Assembly: GCF_010093815.1 (NCBI RefSeq)
Contig: NW_022985555.1
Coordinates: 1-64,000 of the forward strand
Length of the DNA stretch: 64,000 nt
Direction: 5' to 3'
Source: Pseudovirgaria hyperparasitica
Lineage: Eukaryota > Ascomycota > Dothideomycetes > Acrospermales > Acrospermaceae
Shown: positions 1-12,195 of the stretch, one piece after another
Position numbering within the stretch: position 1 is the first letter of the stretch
Layout: each line of letters starts with the position of its first letter
Made by a program: the position numbers and the translations under genes
The notes under the pieces: generated by a model
The model's input: the letters and a program-made list of their open reading frames with translations, nothing else
What the model was told of the DNA's origin: nothing
Database searches by the model: none

Positions 1-392
1 TAATCTTATTATAAGAGTAGACTACCCTTTTAAATATATTTCTAAATCCTTCTATAACCTATTAGACTACTATTCTACGTCTATAATTCTTATATCTAGT
101 CTCTAGAATAGAATAGTATTAATTATCTCTAGAGTATAGTAGAGATAGAATAGCTCTAGAGTAAAGTAGAACTAGAACTCTTCTATAGAGTACTAGAGTA
201 TATAATTCTATAGAATAGAGTAGAGCTAGACTCTTATTCTATATAACTTTATATATTATATATAATAGAATAGTAGATATAATCTCTAGTTTATAACTAT
301 ATATTTTATCTATAAGACTATAAAGTCGATTAATTTAAGAACTTATACTATAGACATATATAATATAGTATATAGTACCATATAAATATCTA
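1..392. repeat. AT-rich RIP-like island at left edge
   Basis: The stretch is very AT-rich and almost free of CpA and TpG dinucleotides, while TpA is abundant. This is the expected product of repeat-induced point mutation, which turns CpA into TpA. No coding piece is recognisable. The 3' end of the transporter gene on the minus strand runs straight up to it. The repeat family that was mutated cannot be named from what is left. Confidence 0.7.
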
Positions 393-2115
393 CTAATCGT
401 CTTGGTTACTCTCTTCAATATCATTAGGTATCTTTCTATATTTTTCTTCCTCTATCTCTTTATATGATGCGTAACCAAGCATCGTAAATGCTATAATAAT
501 AAGAACGCCTCCAACCAGCGCGACGAAAGTAAGATCAGAGTGGAGAGGTGGTGGTAAGAGTTCATCCAGTAGAGTAACGATGAACACAGTTAACAAGGCC
601 GCCACCGAGGACAAGACCGGAGACGTTAAGCTTATTAGAACAAGGAAAGACCCAGAGAACGCTGTGGTTTTCGTTAGTCATAACCATGATTCGAGGGCTA
701 CCAGCACTTACTAGCATTAGCAAGTACAGAGATGGCCATCAGCCAACCAGCTTTCCCGTATGGTAGCTCGAATTTCTCCCAACCTGTATAATGGAGGATA
801 GGTAATGGGACCCAAAGCACAACTAGGGTGAAGCAGCCAATGGCACTACCAAAGGCGTTGGCGAATATCATGCTGCGGCCGGGACTGCATCCGTCAGGAG
901 GACAAGCAAGCTTCTTATACAAAACCTCGTACAGCCCATATAGGACGCTTCCAAGTCCTATGACGAGGTTGCCGAAAATTCGGTTTTGCGCCTCATGTGA
1001 AGAAGACATCGCCGTGTTCCCACCAGCACCTCGTCCAGACTGGTCACCATGCTTAGCTGGAGTGCTCTCTCCATATGCCAAAACAAGTACTCCCAAGATA
1101 GCCACCAGTACTGCCACTATTTTTGACAACCGTACCCTCTCATGTAGAAGCGGAACACTGAAGACGTACGCAAAGAAGGCTGAGCAGTTGTATATAGCTG
1201 TCAGATCACTAGCAGTTGTGTAGTCGACGGCGACGTACCAACTCCCGCCCGCAATCGTCAGCGCACACGTTATAAAAGCTGTCGTCTTGAGCATATACAG
1301 CACCGGCGATATGGTGACTGCGCGTCCGGCCGGACGTAGTGTATTATGCTCAATCATTTGAGCTGTTTGCCGTAAGTTTTGAACATGCCGTCTCCAAAAG
1401 GTGCTCCATGGCTGGTTCCAAGCTTTTACACGAAGGATCAAGAGTTGCACAGGCCATAAGAGGAACCAGGACCCGTGGGTGAAGTATCTATTGGCAATAC
1501 TTCGTCAGTGATTATATGGAACCTCAGACTCGAGCACCAATTTACTGACAACATGCAATATGCCTTGTTCCATTTCAACTCGTGTTGGATGTATACTGCT
1601 GTCTCTGTCTGAACTACAAAGCTGACAAGACTTAGCAACAGAAATGCTGCTGCATACGCATATCTCTTCTTAGTTGCCCGCCTAGCTTCCAATTCAAGAT
1701 CTCTTTCGCGGAATGTAGACCGTCGAGATATCACTAGCCGTGGAGGGGATCCATAACCAGCAATTTTATTCTTAAGTAGAGGTTGGTTACCGGATTGTGA
1801 ATCGTTCGCCCGATATGGCGGCCTAAGATCTGAGGGCATCTCGTCGTTGCTATCGCACCAGTCCTCAAAGTTGTCTTGTTCACTGCAATACGCCTGATCG
1901 TTCTTCGCTTCTTGTGCGTCTATAGGTTGTCTGTCGGTAGCTTGGCTTGAAGGTGGTATTCGAGAAAGATGAGCAGGGCTCTGTGAGGGTGTTTGAACAG
2001 GCGGGCCTAGGGGCGGGATGATGGAGCCGAAACCATATGAATTGTCTGATGGCGGATGATCGTCGGCGACTTGTACATAAGCAGCTGACCCGGGAACAGA
2101 GACATCTTTAGGCAT
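393..2115 (-). CDS. DMT-superfamily (SLC35F/EamA-like) membrane transporter
   Basis: Likely a drug/metabolite-transporter-superfamily carrier of the SLC35F5/Thi74 (yeast YML018C) type, placed in an internal membrane; the substrate is not known. Three exons fit: 1550-2115, 712-1487 and 393-661, with introns of 62 bp (1488-1549, GTCAGT donor) and 50 bp (662-711). They join in phase to give 536 residues. The first ~150 residues are polar and disordered, a cytosolic tail. Hydrophobic helices then follow to the end, starting with a segment beginning RYAYAAAFLLLSLVSF. Family-typical pieces are the THGSWFLLWP stretch after the first helix, the repeated EamA halves, and LTSPVLSSVAALLTVF near the end. 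The C-terminus is short and acidic (EEEKYRKIPNDIEES). The start is the first ATG of the open frame. The 3' end abuts a RIP-mutated island, so its last codons are AT-rich. Family call is firm; substrate and organelle are not. Confidence 0.82.
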
Positions 2116-2526
2116 GCATGCGGTTAGTAAGTAGAATAGGAATGCAGGATGTTGTTAGGACGTGCACTACAATAGATGTAGATGGACCACTCTAGTCAGT
2201 CCATTATGGTTTATCTTAGTAAACTTAGACCACTGCGAGAAGGATTAGATAAAGTACTATTACTCTTATATATAAAGATTAATTTCTAATAAGTAGAAAT
2301 TAGATTATATAGTCTAATTATATAGTAGACTTAATATAGTTAATCTAATATATAGAGATATAAGAGAGATAGTACTTTCTAGTCTTACAATATGTAAGAC
2401 TATGATAGACTATATTACTAATATATTACTAGTAATCCGTTGATTGACCGCGGGCTACACCTTACATTTTTAGGAACCGACTTTTGCCCACGCGCTCGAC
2501 TGCCACTGCTTGTCTAGCTCATCAAT
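2116..2526. other. Divergent intergenic region with RIP-like AT island
   Basis: This lies between the divergent transporter and acyl-CoA synthetase genes. About 2215-2440 is AT-rich and nearly free of CpA/TpG, like the window edge, so a mutated repeat seems to have been caught between the two promoters. No gene is visible. Confidence 0.6.
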
Positions 2527-4692
2527 ATGATAAGAATATCGCCTAGGACACTATTGCGGGAATGCAAGACAGGAGTAGAACCTATAGCCATTTCTGGCGT
2601 TTCGCGTCACATCGTCCGCTTATCAAACCGTGGGCTGTTGACAAGAGCTCATACTGTTGGGCCCAGTGAGGTAAGTACCGCTAGAGCAAGTAACATCAAT
2701 AGTGAAGTGGCCTGATACTGCATACTAATACGTCTCTGACAATTAGCCACCACTTCTGGAACAAACCATCAGTGAGAACTTTGCCGATATAGTTAGCCGT
2801 CATGGAGATCGACCAGCGTAAACAATCACAACTTCATGCATGAAAACGAGTTTCACAATTGACATAGCCAGGGTTCATTCCCGTCATCAGCAGAAGACCC
2901 TGTCGTATGCCGATCTGGACCGGCAGAGCAGCGAGATAGCGCGAGGTCTGGTGAAAAGAGGTATCAAGAAAGGCGATAGAGTGGCCGTGTTTCTAGGAAA
3001 CAACATTGAATTTGCAGTAGTACGCATTACTCATTCAACTTGAGCGGACGCTCTGCTAATGGTGTCAGATCACATATTCGCTCTATAAACTTGGAGCAAT
3101 CCTCGTGCGTCCTGAACAGCGATCAGCATGGCGAATGACCTGACGGTAACAGATATAGGTACCCCTGAATCCTGCCTTCAATGTCACCCAAGTCATTGCT
3201 GCACTTACCCACCTCTCAGCAACACAACTCGTCGTTGGTCTCGAAACAAATCTACCACGCAAAGAGCCAAGGTCTAACATTCCTATGCTACAGCAGATGA
3301 TCCCAGGTATTACATCGTCAAGGTTGGAGTCAGAGCTCGTCCCTTCTTTGAAAAGTGTTGTATTTGTCGATAATTCACAGGGTCGCATAGATACAGATAA
3401 GTTTAGATCTCTAACGCCCTGGGGCCAGGTAGAAGAGGATGGCGGCCGGTACGATGTCTTGCTCACCTCAGAGCTTGATCCCAGCGAGACAGTGAACATC
3501 CAGTTCACCAGTGGGACAACCAGTACGCCGAAGGCGGCATGTTTGTCTCATAGAAACATTCTAAACAATGGTAAGGCTATCGGAGATCGGATGCTTCTTA
3601 CCGAGAAGGATGTTGTATGCTGTCCGCCTCCTCTTTTCCATTGCTTTGGCAGCGTGTTGGGATATCAGGCGACTGCAACCCACGGCTCCAGCATCGTGTT
3701 CCCGACTGAAGCCTTCGATCCTCTTGCGACTCTCAGATCAGTGCAAGAGTACCGCGCTACTGCACTATATGGTGTACCCACGATGTTCACAGCCTGCCTG
3801 GAATTGCTTGCCGATGGCACAATTCTTCACGAGGGCTTTCAATATCTGCGCACCGGAATTGCAGCGGGTTCCCCGGTACCTTCCGAGCTCATGAAGAAAC
3901 TCCATATGGTGCTCAATCTCACAGATCTTACAATATGTTATGGTATGACAGAGACCTCGCCGGTGAGTTGCCAGACAACGACAGATGACCCTCTAGAAAG
4001 GCGTATTGACAGCGTCGGTCGGCCGCTGTCTCATGTCGAGGCGAAGATTGTGGATCCCAGCGACTGGTCAAAAACCTTAGGTGTTGATGAGCGAGGAGAA
4101 TTGGCTGTTAGTGGTTATAACGTTATGGGTGGATACTGGCGGGATGATATACGGACGAAAGAGGTTCTCGTGCCTGACGAGATGGGAAAGATGTGGATGC
4201 ATGTAGGGAATAACTAGAAACTCCTCGATCAGGCCTGCTAACGGTATACACTAGACTGGTGACGAGGCTTCTATGTCCCCCGATGGCTACGTGCGTATTA
4301 CAGGCCGTATTAAAGACATTATTATCCGTGGCGGTGAGAATATCCATCCACTTGAGATAGAAAATTGTCTCTTCGCACATCCATCAATATCTGAGGTTTC
4401 GGTTGTCGGGATGCCTGACGAACACTACGGTGAAGCTGTAGCAGCCTTTATAGTACCCAACTCTCGTTCCTCTGAAGCGCTGCACGCGAGTGATAGGGAG
4501 GGGAAAGACCCGACAGCTGAAGAAGTGAGGACATGGGTCCGAGAGCGATTAAGCCATCATTTAGTACCAAAGTACGTGTTCTGGGCAGAAGACTTTGGCG
4601 AGTTTCCGAAGACACCGAGTGGGAAGATACAAAAATACAAGCTAAGAGACCAGGGAATCGGGTTAATTAAGTCTATGGCAAAATCCGTATAA
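2527..4692 (+). CDS. Acyl-CoA synthetase, ANL (AMP-binding) family, ACSF2-like, probably mitochondrial
   Basis: Activates a carboxylic (probably fatty) acid with ATP to an acyl-adenylate and then to acyl-CoA. Six exons: 2527-2670, 2747-2817, 2872-3019, 3069-3104, 3159-4202 and 4255-4692. The introns are 49-76 bp and total coding length is 1,881 nt (626 aa), normal for the family. Visible ANL motifs are the P-loop FTSGTTSTPKAA, the adenylate motif YGMTETSP, the hinge region GRIKDIIIRGGENIHPLEIE, and the catalytic-lysine motif TPSGKIQK near the C-terminus. The first ~45 residues (MIRISPRTLLRECK...) are rich in Arg and Ser and poor in acidic residues, so a mitochondrial presequence is likely. 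It best resembles mitochondrial ACSF2-type enzymes. Chain-length preference cannot be read from sequence. It looks complete, although AT-rich mutated DNA lies on both sides. Confidence 0.87.
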
Positions 4693-4897
4693 TAATATAA
4701 GATCCCTCCATTCTTGTCTAGTATTTATATTATATTATAACTATAGTCTAGACTATTGAAATAAAAATATTTATAACACTATACTAGACTAGGCTTATCT
4801 CTCTCTATATATTTTATTTTAGTTTTAAAAGCTATACTATACGAAACTAAATAATTATATTATATTATATAATAAACTCTACTCGATAGTCTAGAGA

Positions 4898-4932
<35 letters not shown>

Positions 4933-5013
4933 AATAATAAATTAAACATCTATTTTAATATAGGCCGAAGTCACGTGACTAATTAGTAGACCAGAACATA
5001 CATATATATCTAT

Positions 5014-5044
<31 letters not shown>

Positions 5045-5050
5045 GTTATA
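4693..5050. repeat. AT-rich RIP-like island with TA and GA microsatellites
   Basis: AT-rich DNA poor in CpA/TpG directly follows the acyl-CoA synthetase stop codon. It includes a pure (AT)n run at about 4901-4928 and an (AG)n run at about 5023-5044. No coding trace is recognised. Confidence 0.65.
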
Positions 5051-7835
5051 CAAGTAGTTAACCTCGTGCCCACATGACCGACTATAATCATCTAGGGAAG
5101 GATTGAAGAGTAAAGGACAGTAAAGGCCACGGACCGTTCGGGGGCCAGAGCACCGTACAGACCTGAATGAATGCTGGGGCTGGGATAGTCCCTGACCACT
5201 TCCTTCGATCAGGTAGCTTTCCCGCCTCAGTCCCTGCCCCCTCCCCCGGGTGAATGAGCTTTGTAACTCTGCAAACTAGGTCTTCTCAAGACTCGCGCCC
5301 ATTAACAGGTAGAGCTATCGACGAGGCAGAGACTAGAGGTGACAGGCCCTTATGTAGGATAAGAGACTAGGCAGTCGCTTCCACCAGGCAGATGTCGTCA
5401 CACGTCCAGCCCGTCAGACTTCTAATTCTCCCGTGGTCTTCGATGGTCTTCGTCTCATAGTATATGTAGTTGAGTCACGAAGACATGATTCGTACGTGGC
5501 CTCATAGAGAGGGTTTTGAACGGTCAGGTGCCAGGGCTGCGGCTGTGCGTTGTCGATGGTCGATGGATGCGGGTCAAAGAAGAGGTGGAGACACTACTGC
5601 CTTCTTGGAATCACGCAGACCCGCCGTTCTGGAGCCCTGCTAGACTAGAATTGGTCTACTGTGTGTCATGGGCTCTCTATTTCTAGGTTCTGGCTGTCCC
5701 GCAGGCTGTGAGAACCATGAACCACTGTGGACCTTCATCAGCTACTGAGTACTACATGTGGGTTGTCTAGATGATGCATCGAAAATTACCGCTTCTTGTG
5801 ATATGACCGGTTGTCGGGTGGCTAAGTGTTTCCTAAGCATCCCGTTGGATACCCGTGAGTGTATCCACATGTCCTAACATCCGATCGAGTCCACAGTCTA
5901 TAGCCCTTGGTGCATCTCGGTTCTTGATCAGCGGGCAGCTCCACGAACCCCTGCACCGAACTCCTGGGCCGAGAGTCTTTGACGACTCAGGCACGTACCA
6001 GGTAGGTATTTCCCACCTTAAACAGAGCACTTGAAGGCAGAGAAAGCAAAATAGCATGAATAATCAGCGGTCGAATGTTTCGGCCAGGAGGGCAGTGTGT
6101 AGCCGTGCACATAGCCAATAAGAAGCAATTGCCGATTTTGATATGCACGAGGTGCAGGCCCGTGACTATGTCCGGGCCTTGTTAAAAGTGTGTGTTTGCT
6201 GCCAACATGGCATCGTCAGCAGTGTGGATCGTTGATGCTCGAGAGAGCGTAGCTCGTCAAGCATAGTCGGAGACAAAACACGTGGTATGTGACCACCTGG
6301 CTCATGGATTTGACTGAACACTTGTTCGCACTTCTCCCGAGTCGGATGAATACACGCGCAGCAGCGTCACAATCAAAGTATGTACTAACACACAGACAGT
6401 TCATGGCCGTGGGAATGTACTATCTGGCGACAAATAAGTACTGTGTATGGACCCTGTCTTTTCATCTTCTTACAACGATCTGCCTAGGTACCTACCTAAT
6501 TACTGTGTAGAAGATGAACCTTGCGGACAGGTCACCCCGCCCTACCCCCCCCTCCCCCTCCCCTCTCCCCAAGGGTCTCTTGCAGGACTCAGCCAGCATT
6601 GAAATTCGGCCGCTGTCGGCTAGAGCTCGACAGTTGTAGCCAATCCGAAACATCTGCAGAAGCTAGAGACACTAACAGCCCAGCCGCGCAGTGATCGATT
6701 GACTTCCCCGGATTCCGCCTCTACACAGCGCTCCACGCCACAATCTCGTCGCCAGCTCTTTACCGTTCTACCTCTACTCTTCAATCTATTGCCCTTTCAA
6801 TGTGTTTGTATTGTTTTCGCATGCGCACAGTGGTAGCTCCTTTTATCTATACCCACCACCTCGCAATTGTGCGTGGGCTGTCTGTCAATTGACCAGGTCA
6901 CGTCCGCGCAACGTTTGTTCTTGACTTCTTGTCAACAACGGCTTCGGCCCTCTGAAGACCTTGCTCGAACACAACCGAATTTGGGACCACAATTCAGCGT
7001 CTTTGACTCGATCTGGGTTATCATCTTCATCTACCTTGTTACGCATCGTTACATCTGGTTCTTCCGAACCCGCACGTCAGTTTCGCGACACTGTGCGCTC
7101 TTCACTAGCCCGGCTTCGCCGTTCTACTCTGTCTTTGCAGGCGCCGTGGCCTGTGCCGTAGGAGGAGAAAGAAATTAGTGAGCGAGATAAAGAGCGAGAT
7201 AGAGAGTGGGGAGGAGAGATAGAGAGAGATTGTGACTGGCTGTGTACGACGCTTCTGAAGTGAGAGACGTCGACGGTCGCGGAACTGCAGCAACTCCTTC
7301 CGGTGAATTCAGTTCGGCCTACTTCGATTCTACCTCTTCATTTCGTCTACTCTACCCTCTTGTTTCCTCTCTGTCTCACGTCACACTCTGTTCCATCGGC
7401 TCATTATTTCATCTCTCTCCCAAGTTCATACTCTGTATGATAGTGGAACTCCTGGTTGCCCCCAACTTTCGAAACACTGGCTCAAGATCGGATCAAGGCC
7501 TGCGCAGTGCATCAGATTGATCTTTCCTATGAGATATCTCACTCAGAAACATACGTTTGTTGTTATTATTTACTTTTCGAGACCTTCACTCGAGAGGATC
7601 CCGCTGGTATTCGTACATAATATACTGGATCGGTCTCCAGCCTCATTCCCTTGCAAACCCTGTCATACACATTCATATATATATGTATACCAGAGGCCCA
7701 TTGTGTTCTACCGAGACCTCTTGTATTCTGCCACACGTGCCTTATTGGAAAAGAGCCTCTAGTTGGATTGCCTAGGAGGCTGTGTTGGTTAAACAAGGCA
7801 ACAACTTCTAGCGTGTTGAATCTGTACAATACCCG
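5051..7835. other. Long non-coding stretch and leader region of the C2H2 factor
   Basis: No open frame here has recognisable protein character; short ORFs lie in every frame without domain or splice support. The base composition returns to about 50% GC, unlike the island before it. From about 6700 to 7835 the plus strand has pyrimidine-rich blocks and one purine-rich GAGA-type block (about 7177-7235). These are typical of a long fungal promoter and 5' leader for the transcription-factor gene that follows. Confidence 0.5.
6535..6570. promoter_or_regulatory. C-tract: potential G-quadruplex (minus strand) / i-motif (plus strand)
   Basis: Six runs of three to eight C lie within 36 bp, separated by spacers of one to three bases. 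The minus strand therefore satisfies the canonical G-quadruplex rule several times over. It lies about 1.3 kb upstream of the C2H2 factor's start codon. A regulatory role is only a possibility. Confidence 0.4.
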
Positions 7836-10800
7836 ATGTTGCCTGCGAGTTCAAACGACCCTGCGAGCAGTGGGAACAGTGCTGCCAATACAGGTAATGT
7901 CACATCTCCGTAAACTAGTAGCTACCCTGGCTTACAATGTCCTTCCAATTAGTAACTACAATAATCACCAAAACCGAGCCAGGAAACAATTTTCCGCTAC
8001 CGAAGACCGACAAACCGCGTCCCCACGGTTGTACGACATGTGGTAGATCATTCGCGCGGTTGGAGCATTTGAAACGACATGAGCGGTCGCACACGAAGGA
8101 GAAGCCTTTTGAATGCCCACAATGCACACGCTGCTTTGCGCGCCGAGATCTACTTCTGCGCCATCAGCAGAAGCTGCATAAACAGGGCGAAACGTCCTTA
8201 AGGCCAAGAAGTGCTCGAAGGGAAAGCACAAGTGGAATGCCTGCAACCGGCTCTGCACGAGTGCGCAAGAATTCAATAGCAGGCAGTCTCGTAGGAGGAG
8301 CAAACCCATCTGTGCGGCCTCGAGCAAACACAATTAGTCATATTGATGCAGCAGGGTTGAACAATTTTCTGGCTACAAACGGCATGGCACAAAGGAATCA
8401 TGGAACACATGGAGGCCATAGCCATCATTCCAGCATGGCCGGATTCCCCTCTATACATGATTATGATTATCGGGGGTTCGTTGGAAGTGTTGGACATCAC
8501 TTGACCAACCACGGTCTCCCGAAGCTCGACACGCAATTGGGGTTGGACTTGGGTGGAGGTCTCCGTACGGCCCCTCCAATACATGGCTTTCATGCGGACA
8601 CCTTTGAGATAGACCAGATCTTTGGTGGCGGTTCGACCATCAACCCTGCCCAGCTACAATTTCATAATTCAGCCTCTCCGTTCCAGAATATGCATCAATT
8701 TACCGGACAATCCATGGACGAAGATGAATCCTTTGATTGGACTGCTGGATTCGACCAGTCTATGACAATGGCTGGACCGGGGCCAACTGAACACGCCATT
8801 GACGAGTCATCTCCAAGCGCCATGAGCAACACCACTCAAAGTGGCTTTAGCGAAGTCATGATTGATGGTTCCAATAATTCAACTCAGGCGTCAGCAGCTA
8901 TGTGGCACAACGCGCTATCGACACCGACCTCTATGGTTCAGCCTTCTTTCAATCTAGACACGATAGGTGCTGCGTTTGCGCCGGAGCTGATGAATCATAT
9001 GAGTATCACATCACCCAGGGAAGGACAAGATCAAAACATTCCGCATGAGTTTAGCCTCTCGTCACCTCCACCCCTTCCAACGATGAGTCCTACGACTGGT
9101 TTACACAGGATTCCAGGCGTGCAGCACCATTACCACCAAACTGCCCCACTCACCATTAATTCTGAGAGTCCGAGTGTGGGCTCTTCATCCATGAATGGAA
9201 GTGCACGGCACAGCTCTATAACTTCGATATCGTCAGACTCTATTACCGACACTACAAGGCAGGCATTGGTCATGACCCTATCCCAGGCACAAGGCTACGG
9301 ACATACCCACCGGAAATATTCACAACCAACAACAAGCTCGCCTTTATCATCGAATGGGCTGTCTAAACCGGTACCTCAACTCGCCTCATTGCCAACGACC
9401 ATCGATCTACAACGTTTCGTCAACGCATACATACAGTATTTTCACCCCCACTTACCATTTCTTCATATCCCGACACTGTCCTTCGATAGTGCTACTTTCA
9501 ATAGTACGGTTCATAACGCACCATTTACGAACGAGGGCATCGTAGGTGGTGGCGGATGTCTCATCCTTGCCATGGCTGCCATTGGCGCCCTATACGAATT
9601 TGAGCACGAGGTCGCTACTGAGCTGTTCGACTCAGCTAAAAGACTGATAATGTTCTATCTAGAAGAAAGAAGAAAAGCGGGCATTTCCGCCGTTGCTTCA
9701 CAAAATCTGAATCCACAGGGTCAGGAGGCTCCTTTGTGGCTCATACAAGCTATGCTACTCAATTTGGTTTATGGGCATAATTGTGGCAATAAAACGGCTG
9801 CAGAAGTCGCAACGACACATTGTGCCGCCTTGGTGAGCCTATGCAAGTCCTGTGGTTTGGACAAGGCAGGTCCTGACCCCCTGGATGATGTATCATATGA
9901 TAGCAACGATCTCTTTGATGGCGATGTGAACATGGCTGGAATATCACACTCGAGCGACTTGCATCAACAATGGTTACGTTGGAAAGACCACGAGGAGCGT
10001 AAAAGAACATTCTACGCAGTGTTCGTCCTCTCTAGTCTGTTGGTGACCGCTTACGCACATCAGCCGAGAATTTTGAATTCCGAAATTCGCCTGGACCTAC
10101 CATGCGACGAAGATTTGTGGACCGCAAATAGCTCACAGGTCTGGGGAACTCTTAGCGGTCCAACAACTGCTGGACGAAGAAACCTGTCGTTTGCTCATGC
10201 CCTAAGCTACTTGTTGCAAGCAAGCAATAGACAGCAGGAACCATACGGTGCTACTGGACAAACTCCCTTAAGACCTAGCACCTTCGGATGCTACGTCTTG
10301 ATCAATGCTCTACACGTGTACATATGGGAAACTAGAAATCGGCACACTTCTCGTCAGTGGAAGAGTCAAGAGACCGATGCGATGATCTCACAAGTACAAC
10401 CTGCGTTACAGGCTTGGCAAGAAGCCTGGAATTCGAATCCTCAGCATAGCCTCGAGCGACCCAATCCGTTTGGGCCATTGTCTGCTGATAGCATTCCTTT
10501 GTTGGACTGTGCATACGTACGGCTGTTTGTAGATATCGGTCGTACCAAAGAATCGATCTGGCAGAGAGACTTTGACGCTATGGCGGATGAAATTGCCATA
10601 GGATTGGACGAATTAAGCCCAACAGATACTTTGGAAGGCATACGAAGCGAAGGGGACACGAATCCAACAACAATGTCTCTTGAGATCCCGAACTTTACCG
10701 ACGAAGAACAGAACTTGGACCAGCATTCCGGCAAGGCTAGCAAGCGCGAGCGGCATCTTCGTCGAGCAGCGTTTTTCGCCGCAGATTCGTTATTGATGGC

Positions 10801-11197
10801 AGTCGAACTCAAAGTGACTTTTGCAGACTTTACTTCGCGTGAGCTACCCCTGCAGTCAGCTATGTGCACTTTTGAATGCGCACAGGTCCTTGCTGAATGG
10901 GTAGCATCTGTACAAGATAGGGTCGGCAGATTTATTGGTATCCTTGGAAAGGATGAGATAAACTTGGATCAGGTCCCTGCTATCATTTTGTTGGAAGATG
11001 AAGACAAAAAACTGATTGACAAGCTTTCAAGAATACTAGCCCAGTCAGACGCGAAACTATCCATGAATGAGATGGGCCAGAATTTGACTGTTCCTGGCTT
11101 ATGCGATCTTTCAAATTATGGTTTTGGTAGTAAACTCCTGATGGTCGCCGCGTATATGTTGGAGAAGGCTGGAGTATGGCCGGGTATATCACTTTGA
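7836..11197 (+). CDS. C2H2 zinc-finger transcription factor with fungal MHR domain
   Basis: Sequence-specific nuclear regulator. Two classical C2H2 fingers lie near the N-terminus: Cys46/Cys49/His62/His66 and Cys74/Cys77/His90/His95, joined by a TKEKPFE linker. A long Ser/Gln/His-rich region follows, then a fungal-specific transcription-factor (middle homology) domain from about residue 500, beginning near [19 protein letters not shown], to about 900. The architecture resembles Adr1/AmdX-like factors; the regulon is unknown. The obvious long frame would start at 7937, but that ATG lies inside an intron. A better model starts at ATG 7836 ([15 protein letters not shown]), splices 7894-7952 (59 bp, GTAATG...TTAG, phase 1) and continues to 11197, giving 1,100 aa. 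It converges on the RING gene downstream. Confidence 0.85.
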
Positions 11198-12195
11198 CAT
11201 CGACGAACTTTGGAAAGCGCTAACGTGTTACAGTAGTTACGCATGTCATGGCACAAGCGTTACAGTCTCATGCGGACCACATGCATAGACGTGCCGAGGC
11301 ATCACTCATAGAAAGGACGTGACGTTGGCAGATGCACGGGCTCCCCTTGAGTGTCACCGCTCTTTTTTGTTGACCACCATAGATGGCAATAATCGGATCC
11401 GTGAGACATTGGGGCTGCAAAAGCGATTTCCAAGGGTCCTAAAAGGTCGCCCTTGAGTCCCCTCTTCATACAGACTTTGGTATCAGCGCATTCTCTCTCG
11501 GAAGACTATGCTCTCATTAGTTCAAAGATTCTTCCGGATCCATTCCTTTCCTTGCCGTCACAACATGTATATCTTGGTGTTTCGTTGCCAGGCAACTTCC
11601 CACGATCTTGGGCTTCAGAGTCAAGTGCTTCATAAGCTGAGGCAAGTTTGGCGTGGATTTTATGATGGCACATGTGTTTCGTCGGTCAATATCATTGTTA
11701 CCTTGTTGCACTCCGTCGTGGGAGGTCAATTTGAAGGAAGATTCCTGCTATGTCTCGAAGGGTCTCCCCGAGGTGGAGGTCAGCACATGGAGAATCAAGG
11801 GACAGTCCGAGAAGAGCCTGAACGCCTTATCTGAGTTGTAAAAGCGTTGACGTGGCTACGAACCGGATTCATAAGGATTGGAACACGATGCAGTGATCTG
11901 CGCAATTATGTAGGTACGAGATAAGATACGGAAATTGATGGTGATCATCCACTCGGAGAGAGAGCCTCAACCGAGAAGCTTAAATTGGCTCCTGCGGTTG
12001 ATATGCACGTTGGAAGCTTCTTGGCAACCTCCAGCAGTATAAATCGGAGGCGCCCGTCACTATCGTACTTGATAGCTCATTTATCTACTATAACACCAAG
12101 CCATGTAAACACAGATCACCGACTCCTCACACCCTGATTAAACGCCAAACTTTTGCCACCAGATATCGCCCTCACCTTCCCGAACACAGGAGTAC
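11198..12195. other. Convergent intergenic region
   Basis: Lies between the 3' ends of the C2H2 factor and the Slx8-like gene and should hold both 3' UTRs. The short ORFs inside lack domain or splice support. No RNA gene or repeat was recognised. Confidence 0.5.
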
